DNA from: Planctomycetota bacterium
GTDB lineage: Bacteria > Planctomycetota > B15-G4 > JADJEK01
DNA length: 64,000 nucleotides
Reading direction: 5' to 3'
NCBI GenBank assembly: GCA_016709145.1
Contig: JADJEK010000014.1
Coordinates: forward strand, 1-64,000
Both the position numbers and the translations under genes were made by a program. The notes under the pieces were generated by a model. The model did not search any database and had not been told where the DNA came from. It saw only the letters and a program-made list of their open reading frames with translations. This document shows, one piece after another, positions 57,863-64,000 of the stretch (position 1 is the stretch's first letter; each line of letters starts with the position of its first letter).

Positions 57863-59155
57863 TCAGCGAGTGCGGGTCCGCTCGAACAGGTGCTCCATCG
57901 CGGCGGCGTCGGCCTCGATCGACTTGACCGCGGGGATCGTCGAACGCAGGCGTTCGAGCAGGCCGGGCTCGGTGGCGAGTCGTCCGAGCACCGCGGCGAG
58001 CGCACCGGCGTCGCCGCGCGCGAACGTGAGCCCGCCCCCCGCCGCCACCAGTTCCCGCATCCCGCCGAGATCGCTGGTGACGACCGGCACGCCGCACTGG
58101 AACGCCTCGTGGATCGTCAACGGCGAGTTCTCGAACCAGATCGACGGCACGACCAGCGCGTCCAGGCCGGCGAGGAAGCGCGGCGCATCGCCGGCCGCGA
58201 GCGGCCCCGCGAGTTCCAACCCCGAGCCCGGTCGGATCGCGGCGCGCAGACGCCCCACGTAATCGGGGAACCAATCGAGCGCGCCATGGACGACCAACGT
58301 CGCGGCGCCCGCGGGCAGCCGCGCGAACGCGTCGACCAGCACGTCGACGCCTTTGTAGTCCGCGATCGTGCCGAGATAGCCGAGACGCAGCGGAGCGCCG
58401 GGCTGCCGCGGGGAGCGCCGCGGCGGCGTCAGCGGCGGGAACCCGTAATCGCTGACGACGATCTTCTCGCCGTCGAGTCCGAGCCCTCGCAGTCGTTGCG
58501 CGAGGAAGTTCGACGGCGCCACGAACGTCGTGATCGGCGACAAGCCGTCCAGCATGGTCGCCATGCGCGTTTCGGCAGCCCGCGCGAAGAAGCGCAACTC
58601 GCCGAGCTCGTCGAATCCGCCGCGGCCGAGTCCGCGCGGCCCGTCCGGGTAGCGCTCGCGCTGGATCGGATACGGCGCCAGACACCGCGCGCATTCCTCG
58701 AAGGGAATCGGATCGCACAGGCGGCCGCGTTGATCGAGCAACAGCCCGCCGCGCGGACACGCGGCGAAGTACTCGTGCAGCGTCATCACGATCGGGATAC
58801 GGCGCGCCGCGGCCTGCCGGATCAGACCGAGCCCGAAGTAGACGAGACTCTGGACGTGCAGCACGTCCGGCGCGACCTCGTCGAGGATCGCGCCGATCGG
58901 CGCGTCCATGCGGCGGTCGTCGTAGAGGTCGCGGATGTCGTCGAAATGGCGGTTGTAGACGACTTCGTGGAACGGCAGGTCGTCGTAGACGCCGGCCGTG
59001 ATCTCGAACTGCGGTCGATCGAGTCGCTTCTCGGTGAACGCGATGCGGACGTCGTGACCACGCGCCGCGAGTGCCTTCGACAAGTGGAACGTGTAGATCT
59101 CGGAGCCGGCCCGATGGTCGGGCAGGAAGTCGTGGATCGCTTCGAGGATGCGCAC
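57863..59155 (-). CDS. GT4-family glycosyltransferase
   Basis: 430 residues from the GTG at 59155 (GGAG upstream), VRILEAIHDFLPDHRAGSEIYTFHLSKAL. GT-B motifs: TLHEYFAACPRGGLL, GTIADYKGVDVLVDAFARL, VPSIWFENSPLTIHEAFQCGVPVVTSDLGGMRELV. Family and motif layout match the two GT4s downstream in the operon. First gene of the leftward glycosyltransferase operon; the frame extends upstream to 59485 into the repeat element but only with the GTG start does the family N-terminus begin. Confidence 0.92.
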   Translation of the reverse strand: MRILEAIHDFLPDHRAGSEIYTFHLSKALAARGHDVRIAFTEKRLDRPQFEITAGVYDDLPFHEVVYNRHFDDIRDLYDDRRMDAPIGAILDEVAPDVLHVQSLVYFGLGLIRQAAARRIPIVMTLHEYFAACPRGGLLLDQRGRLCDPIPFEECARCLAPYPIQRERYPDGPRGLGRGGFDELGELRFFARAAETRMATMLDGLSPITTFVAPSNFLAQRLRGLGLDGEKIVVSDYGFPPLTPPRRSPRQPGAPLRLGYLGTIADYKGVDVLVDAFARLPAGAATLVVHGALDWFPDYVGRLRAAIRPGSGLELAGPLAAGDAPRFLAGLDALVVPSIWFENSPLTIHEAFQCGVPVVTSDLGGMRELVAAGGGLTFARGDAGALAAVLGRLATEPGLLERLRSTIPAVKSIEADAAAMEHLFERTRTR

Positions 59156-59260
59156 GCGGAGGCTCCGTCGGCTGGGCTGTCGCGGAGAGTAGCGAACTCG
59201 AGCGAGCAGTCGGGCGACTGCCCGTGGCCACGGTCCGTACGATGGCCGCGCCTGCTCCGA

Positions 59261-59458
59261 GGCCGTGAAGCGATCCCTCGCATCGAGGGATCGCTTCACG
59301 GCCGAACCCACGAGGTGTCCGAGGCGGCGGCAGCCGCCGTACTCACGGACGAACCGCGTCCGTTCGCTACCCATCATCCGGTGACTCGGCGACTGCCGTC
59401 GTCGGGTAACACCTGGTGCATCAGAGAACGTGGATCCATCGGATTGATCCACGCTCTC
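59261..59458 (+). repeat. 198-bp structured repeat, copy A
   Basis: Left hairpin 59261-59303: a perfect 20-bp stem with a 3-nt loop. Right hairpin 59424-59458: a 15-nt stem with TCGGA loop. Between them CGGCGG-CAG-CCGCCG and CGGCGAC-TGCC-GTCGTCG hairpins, plus AGGTGT (59313) pairing with ACACCT (59409). Copy B (60961-61158, inverted) has the same length, spacing and motifs with different but still complementary stem bases. Lies 26 bp before the HhH membrane gene. Confidence 0.85.
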
Positions 59459-59483
59459 TCCGAACTCCGTCGACGGGGATGCC

Positions 59484-60872
59484 ATGCGCGCGTGGTTGCG
59501 ACGCGGCCATCACGGCCCCGTCGGCGCTCTCCTTCTGATCGCCGCAGCCGTGCTCGCGTGGCAACGCGTGGAGCCGGTCGCGACCTATTTCTACGTCGCC
59601 GCGTGGTACCCCGCGTTGCTCGTCGTCGATGCGCTGGTCGCGAAGAAGCGCGGCGCATCGATGCTGTCCGACAACCCGCTCGCGTTGCTGTGCCTGTGGG
59701 CCTGGTCGGTGCCGTTCTGGCTGTTCTTCGAGGTGGTCAACCTCCGGCTCGAGAACTGGTACTACGCCGGCGCTCCGAGCGATCCGCTGGCGTCGCGCCT
59801 GTTCCTGCTGGCGTCGTTCGCGACGGTATTGCCGGGGATGTTCGAGGTCGCCGACCTGCTCGACGCCCACGGTCTGTTCGCCGGGGTCCGATGCAAGCCG
59901 CTGCCGCTCACGATCGCGACGCGCACGTATTGCTTCGTGGCCGGCGTGGCGATGATCGTCGTGCTGCTCGCGCTGCCCGAGGTCGGCTATCCGCTGGCGT
60001 GGGTCGTGCTGATCTTCGTGCTCGAGCCGTTCAACGTGCAGCCCCGCTGGAACGGGCTGCTGCGCGATCTCGCGTTCGGGCAGCCCGGCCGCATCCTGCG
60101 GCTGGTCGTCGCTGGCCTGATCTGCGGCGTGTTCTGGGAAGCGATGAACATGCCGGCTCGCGCGCGCTGGATCTACACCGTGCCACTGTTCGACGCGACG
60201 ATCGGCGTCGAGATGCCGCCGATCGGGTTCCTCGGCTTCGCGCCGTTCGCGCTCGAGGCCTACGCGTTCGTACGAGCCCTCGAGATCCAAGGACTGTCGG
60301 TGCCCTGGGAGCCCGATCCGGGGCGAGCGCGGCCTCTCCCGCCGTGGTTCCGCCTGTTCGCCGTACCTGCCGTGGTCACGTCGACGGCGTTGCTCGGCAT
60401 CGGCGCGCTGGAGCGCTGGACGGTCGACTCGCGCCTCGAATCCACGGCCGGCCTACCGACCGTGACGCGCCGCGAGGCGCGAATCCTGGCGGCCCTGGAG
60501 CTCGACGACCCCCGTGACCTCGCCGCGATCGGCCCGGACTCGCGGCCGATCGGGGTAGTCGACCTCGCCAAGACCCTGTTCGTCGACGACGCGCGCGCGG
60601 TCGAACTGGTCGAGTTCGCGCGCCTGGCCGAGCTTCGCGGACTCGGGGTCGCGAGGGCGCGACTGCTGGCACAGGTCGGCATCGGCACCGTGGCGAGCCT
60701 CGCGGCCGCCGAGCCGACCGACCTCTACGACCGCCTTGTCGCGCTCGGCGAACCGGCCCGCTCAGTGCGACCTCGCCGAGTTCGCGGCTGGATTCGCGGA
60801 GCGCGCAAGGCCATGGGAGAGAACACGATCGGATTCGATACGAGCTTCCGTTCCGCGCCCGACTCTCCCTAG
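59484..60872 (+). CDS. Multi-pass membrane protein with C-terminal helix-hairpin-helix (DUF4332-like) segment
   Basis: 462 residues. About eight to nine hydrophobic helices up to residue 310 (for example PLALLCLWAWSVPFWLFFEVV and YPLAWVVLIFVLEPFNV), then a soluble tail whose segment at about 380-425 reads LAELRGLGVARARLLAQVGIGTVASLAAAEPTDLYDRL, an HhH motif of the DUF4332 kind. Such HhH domains usually contact nucleic acids, which is odd on a membrane protein. No family could be assigned to the membrane part. It lies alone between two inverted copies of the 198-bp repeat. Confidence 0.75.
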   Translation: MRAWLRRGHHGPVGALLLIAAAVLAWQRVEPVATYFYVAAWYPALLVVDALVAKKRGASMLSDNPLALLCLWAWSVPFWLFFEVVNLRLENWYYAGAPSDPLASRLFLLASFATVLPGMFEVADLLDAHGLFAGVRCKPLPLTIATRTYCFVAGVAMIVVLLALPEVGYPLAWVVLIFVLEPFNVQPRWNGLLRDLAFGQPGRILRLVVAGLICGVFWEAMNMPARARWIYTVPLFDATIGVEMPPIGFLGFAPFALEAYAFVRALEIQGLSVPWEPDPGRARPLPPWFRLFAVPAVVTSTALLGIGALERWTVDSRLESTAGLPTVTRREARILAALELDDPRDLAAIGPDSRPIGVVDLAKTLFVDDARAVELVEFARLAELRGLGVARARLLAQVGIGTVASLAAAEPTDLYDRLVALGEPARSVRPRRVRGWIRGARKAMGENTIGFDTSFRSAPDSP

Positions 60873-60960
60873 AATCCCCGCCTCGTGTTTCGATCTGGTC
60901 GGTTCGCATCCATCGAGGGCGGTGAATCGCCCGGTGCTCGCGCGACCCGGCGCCGTGTGA

Positions 60961-61158
60961 GAGAACGTGAATCAATCCGATTGACTCACGTTCTCGGCCT
61001 CACCAGGTGTTGCTCGGCGACGGCAGTCGCCGAATTCACAGACGATTCGCGTTGGACGAACGCGGTTCACCTGTGAATACGGCGGCTGCCGCCGCCTCGG
61101 ACACCTTGTGCGTTCGGCTGTGAACGAATCGGGGGCGGCCCCCGATTCGTTCACAGCC
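60961..61158 (-). repeat. 198-bp structured repeat, copy B (inverted)
   Basis: Mirror arrangement of copy A, read on the minus strand. Left hairpin 61116-61158: perfect 20-bp stem, 3-nt loop, different bases from copy A but fully compensated. Right hairpin 60961-60995: perfect 15-bp stem, TCGGA loop. Middle segment nearly identical (AGGTGTCCGAGGCGGCGGC...). It ends 39 bp before the beta-helix protein gene. Confidence 0.85.
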
Positions 61159-61197
61159 TCTGAGTGTCCTCTCCTTTCGATCGCAAGGACCCATCGC

Positions 61198-62712
61198 ATG
61201 AAGAGCCTCGTGAACCGTCTCCGGATCGCCGTGCCCTGCCTGTTCATCGCCGCAGTGGCCGGATCGGCCGCGAGCGCCGCGACGATCAACGTTCCGGCGA
61301 ACTTCCCGACGATCCAGGCGGCGATCGATGCCGCGCTCCCCGGCGACACGATCGTGGTCGCGAAGGGCGTCTACGAAGAGGTGTTGAACGTCCCCAACAC
61401 GCTGACCGGCCTCACGCTGCGCGGCAAGAAGGGTGCGATCCTCGACGCGCGGCCGAACGGCGTCGATTCTGGCGCGGCGATCGTCGTGGTCGCGAACACG
61501 GTGACGGTGCGCGACCTCACCATCCGCCATGCAGCCGACATCGTCAGCAACGACGGTGACGGCATCCGCGTGACCGGGACCGGCTTCATCGGACGCAACC
61601 TCACGATCCAACACTGCGAAGGCAACGGCGTGACGATCGCGGGCACCGGCGCGTTGCTCGACAACGTCACGATCTCGGCGACGGACGACGGCGTGAACTT
61701 CTCGGTCTCGACCGTCACGCTGCGACGTGTGCGGACGAACGGCACGCAATCCGCCGGCATCGCCGGATCGGGTTCGACGATCGTCGTCGATCGCTGCACG
61801 ATCCGCGACCCGAACGACAACGGCATCGACATCGTCGGATCGACCGCGACGCTGACCAAGAACACCGTGACCAATTGCGACGCCACGGCGATCGCCATCA
61901 CGGGCAGCGGCGCCACGCTGACGCAGAACACCATCACGGGCGCGCAGAGCGACGGCATCGTGATCATCGGGAACACCGCGGCGCTGACGAAGAACAAGCT
62001 GCGCTCGATCGGCAGCGCAGCGATCGTGATCGCCGGCAACACCGCGAACGTGACGAAGAACACTGCCGACGACGCCGAGCAACTCATGTCGATCACCGGC
62101 ACCGGCAACTCGGCGATCGGCAACGTCGGCCGTCGCGTCGTCGACGGTCTCAACATCGTCGGCACCACCAACAACGTGGGCGACAACGTCCTGCGCGACG
62201 TGACGCATCGTGGCATCGAGATCAGCGGCGCCAGCGGCGGCAGTTCGTTGATCGCGAACGACGTCCGTAACTGCGGAGTCGAGGGCATCCTGTGCTCGTC
62301 CGACACCGTCACGATCGCGGGCAACTCGCTGCGCAACTGCGGCAACTACGGCGACCCGGCGATCCTCGTGACCGCGAGCTCGACCGACGTGACCGGCAAC
62401 ACCGTGCGGAATGCGCGATCGGACGCGATCCGCGTCAACGGCGCGTCGAACTCGATCGCGGCCAACGTCTGCCAGAACAACCTCGAGGACGGCATCGACG
62501 TCGAGGGCGGCGCGAACAACACGCTCAGCAACAACAACTGCTCGTCGAACTCCGCCGAAGGCATCGAGAACAACGGCAGCAACACGACGATCCAGAACTG
62601 CACGGCGTCGAAGAACCGCATCGACATCGCCAACGACGGCACGCTCGGCGCGTTCAACTTCAACGTGTTCACGACCGGTGGCCAGGCGACGCCGCCGGAA
62701 GTCGACGGCTGA
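61198..62712 (+). CDS. Exported parallel beta-helix repeat protein (NosD/pectinesterase-like)
   Basis: 504 residues from the ATG at 61198: signal peptide LRIAVPCLFIAAVAGSAASAATINV, then the NosD/pectinesterase opening FPTIQAAIDAALPGDTIVVAKGVYEE, then about 20 right-handed beta-helix rungs of the NGITI.G..A.L..NTI type. No catalytic residues of pectinesterase identified (DGV...D motifs absent), so a binding or structural role is as likely as an enzyme. Rung repeats are degenerate, not a recent expansion. Confidence 0.88.
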   Translation: MKSLVNRLRIAVPCLFIAAVAGSAASAATINVPANFPTIQAAIDAALPGDTIVVAKGVYEEVLNVPNTLTGLTLRGKKGAILDARPNGVDSGAAIVVVANTVTVRDLTIRHAADIVSNDGDGIRVTGTGFIGRNLTIQHCEGNGVTIAGTGALLDNVTISATDDGVNFSVSTVTLRRVRTNGTQSAGIAGSGSTIVVDRCTIRDPNDNGIDIVGSTATLTKNTVTNCDATAIAITGSGATLTQNTITGAQSDGIVIIGNTAALTKNKLRSIGSAAIVIAGNTANVTKNTADDAEQLMSITGTGNSAIGNVGRRVVDGLNIVGTTNNVGDNVLRDVTHRGIEISGASGGSSLIANDVRNCGVEGILCSSDTVTIAGNSLRNCGNYGDPAILVTASSTDVTGNTVRNARSDAIRVNGASNSIAANVCQNNLEDGIDVEGGANNTLSNNNCSSNSAEGIENNGSNTTIQNCTASKNRIDIANDGTLGAFNFNVFTTGGQATPPEVDG

Positions 62713-62737
62713 TCCGCGGACTCGCAACGAGCTTTGC

Positions 62738-62784
62738 GCGCGCAAGGGGGGCCGCTCCATCCGGGAGCGGCCCCCCTTGCGCGC
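62738..62784 (+). terminator. Perfect 21-bp terminator hairpin
   Basis: A 21-nt arm starting GCGCGCAAGGGGGGCCGC pairs perfectly with 62764-62784 around a 5-nt loop. Directly after the beta-helix protein stop and before the convergent glycosyltransferase; it can serve both. Confidence 0.88.
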
Positions 62785-62817
62785 TTCGCGGAACCGGGGG
62801 CCCCGGGAACTGGGAAC

Positions 62818-64000
62818 CTACGAACCCGCCCCATCCGAGTGGGCACGCAGCGCCTGCTCGAGATCGTGGATGCGGCGGCGCTGCTCCGCGACGATGTCTT
62901 CCCACTTCTCGATCCGGACGAGTTCCTGGAACGCGGTCTCGCGCCGGTTCCACTCGTCGCGCAGCCGCTCGGCGTCGTCGCGTGGCGGCGGCGGCGCCGT
63001 GGCTTTGCCGAGGGCCTGGGCGTAAATCGCCTCGAGCCGCGCTGCGTGCTCGGCGAAGGTCGCGAGCTTCGGCCCCGCGGCGGCGCGCATGGCCTCGAGG
63101 CGCTGCGGTTCGTCGACCAATTGCGCGAGCTTGCCCGCGAGGTCCGCAGCGTCGTTCGGTGTGAACGTCAGCACGCGACCGGTCGCGCGCTCCTCGAGCG
63201 CTCCGGCCGCGGCGGCCACGATCGGCACGCCGAAAAGCGTGGCCTCGTCGAGGATGAACGAATACGACTCGCGCGCCAGCGTCGGGATCACCGCGACGTC
63301 CATCGTCGCGTGCTCCAGATCGGCGACGCGGAAGCGGCCGTGGAACCGGACGTCGCCGCCCTCCGCGAGTCGTTCGAGCCGCTCCTTGTACTCGGGCGAC
63401 GACGCCTCGCCGTGGAGGTGGATCACGAGGCGATCACGGCGCGCGCATTGCCGGGCCGCCTGGAGCAACACGTGTGCACCCTTCAGCGGATGCAGGTGGC
63501 TCCAGTACGCGACGTGCAGCTTGCCGTCGGTGCCGCGCGGCGGCGCGTTGCGCGGCGTCTCCTCGAGCGAGCCGTGCGGCAACGTCACGAGCTGCGCCGC
63601 GGTGTAGCCGAGCATGCGGCCGAGGAACGTGCCGTGCGACGTCGACGGCGTGATCACGCACGCCGCGAGTTCGAGTTCCCGCAGCATGTCGGCGCGGTAG
63701 CGGCGGATCGCTGCCGTGATCTCCGGGTCGCGCTGGAATCGCCAACGCGGCACGCAGTGGAGACACGCGTCGACGCCCATCGGCTGCTCGCACGGCTCGT
63801 CGCCGGCGGCGCCCTTCAAGCGGAACACGCGCGGACAACTCGGATAGAGGTCGTGCGCGGTCACGACGGTCCGGACGCCGAGGCGCGTGGCGATCGTGAC
63901 GAGGTTCGTGGACAGACGGATCCAATGGTGGACGTGCACGAGGTCGGGACGCAGCGTGCCGACGTGCCGCTCGAACTCTTGGGACACCCCGGGATGGAAG
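62818..64000 (-). CDS. GT4-family glycosyltransferase, N-terminus outside window
   Basis: At least 394 codons; the frame stays open to the window edge, so the true start is beyond 64000. Visible: RPDLVHVHHWIRLSTNLVTIA, TAHDLYPSCPRVFRLKG, SHLHPLKGAHVLLQAARQ, VIPTLARESYSFILDEATLFGVPIVAAAAGALEE. A predicted coiled coil covers the last 60 residues (ERLRDEWNRRETAFQELVRIEKWEDIVAEQRRRIHDLEQAL), an unusual addition. Same Cys-containing DLYPSCP motif position as the other GT4s. Confidence 0.9.
   Translation of the reverse strand, partial: FHPGVSQEFERHVGTLRPDLVHVHHWIRLSTNLVTIATRLGVRTVVTAHDLYPSCPRVFRLKGAAGDEPCEQPMGVDACLHCVPRWRFQRDPEITAAIRRYRADMLRELELAACVITPSTSHGTFLGRMLGYTAAQLVTLPHGSLEETPRNAPPRGTDGKLHVAYWSHLHPLKGAHVLLQAARQCARRDRLVIHLHGEASSPEYKERLERLAEGGDVRFHGRFRVADLEHATMDVAVIPTLARESYSFILDEATLFGVPIVAAAAGALEERATGRVLTFTPNDAADLAGKLAQLVDEPQRLEAMRAAAGPKLATFAEHAARLEAIYAQALGKATAPPPPRDDAERLRDEWNRRETAFQELVRIEKWEDIVAEQRRRIHDLEQALRAHSDGAGS

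Noticed and set aside
62738..62784. Treating the hairpin after the beta-helix gene as part of the 198-bp repeat family
   Set aside because: It lacks the TCGGA loop, the middle segments and the second hairpin; it fits a simple bidirectional terminator.

Overview
The window is GC-rich bacterial chromosome (by eye about two thirds G+C) and reads as an ordinary core region joined to an accessory polysaccharide region. The combination of obg/rpmA/rplU, a type IV pilus cluster, sigma-54 with an HPr/IIA pair, an S46 peptidase, a suppressor-of-fused protein, prkA/yeaH/spoVR, two YfhO-like membrane proteins and a very small lysine-rich basic protein suggests a Planctomycetota-like or other deep-branching Gram-negative lineage. 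This is an inference from gene content only; no 16S gene is present.

Layout. 1-4144 (minus strand): obg (cut by the window edge), rpmA, rplU, a ribonuclease E/G with a large acidic insert, and a DUF2344 radical-SAM-linked protein. 4296-9553 (minus): pilQ, a PilO/PilP-like fusion, pilN and pilM. 9835-13851 (minus): HPr, ptsN, hpf, truA, rpoN, recR, which is the sigma-54/nitrogen-PTS neighbourhood with truA inserted. 14052-17247 (minus): ybaB, dnaX, SRP RNA, tRNA-Ser(GGA), tRNA-Ser(CGA), tadA and tRNA-Arg(ACG). 17558-24127: a 20-residue lysine peptide gene, rlmI-like, HAD phosphatase, a coupled pair of small membrane proteins, SUFU-domain protein, S46 dipeptidyl peptidase and rhomboid protease. 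24175-28856 (minus): spoVR, yeaH, prkA. 28857-29591 is without a gene but holds a candidate structured RNA on the minus strand.

29592-37398: exported protein, YfhO-like protein, and a plus-strand glycan set (polyprenyl-phosphate-type glycosyltransferase, FAD oxidoreductase, two methyltransferases). 37480-46053: exported regulatory-domain protein, trpS overlapping a tryptophan 2,3-dioxygenase gene, a second YfhO-like protein, and an ECF sigma factor coupled to a membrane partner. 46129-48346 (minus): B12-binding radical SAM protein and signal peptidase I. 48347-49050 is an unusually structured intergenic region.

49051-59155 (minus): an eight-gene, tightly overlapping glycosyltransferase operon. 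One ORF in it appears to be two glycosyltransferase genes joined by a frameshift and another is a GT2-GT4 fusion. 59484-60872 encodes a multi-pass membrane protein with a C-terminal helix-hairpin-helix segment; it is flanked by two inverted 198-bp copies of a strongly structured repeat, and a shortened third copy sits between obg and rpmA. The window ends with an exported beta-helix protein and a partial glycosyltransferase.

The glycosyltransferases, YfhO-like proteins, methyltransferases and FAD oxidoreductase fit synthesis and decoration of a surface polysaccharide or glycolipid. The pilus set and signal peptidase serve envelope assembly. The most unusual signals are the 198-bp structured repeats around the HhH membrane gene and the dense palindromic elements at 48420-49009.
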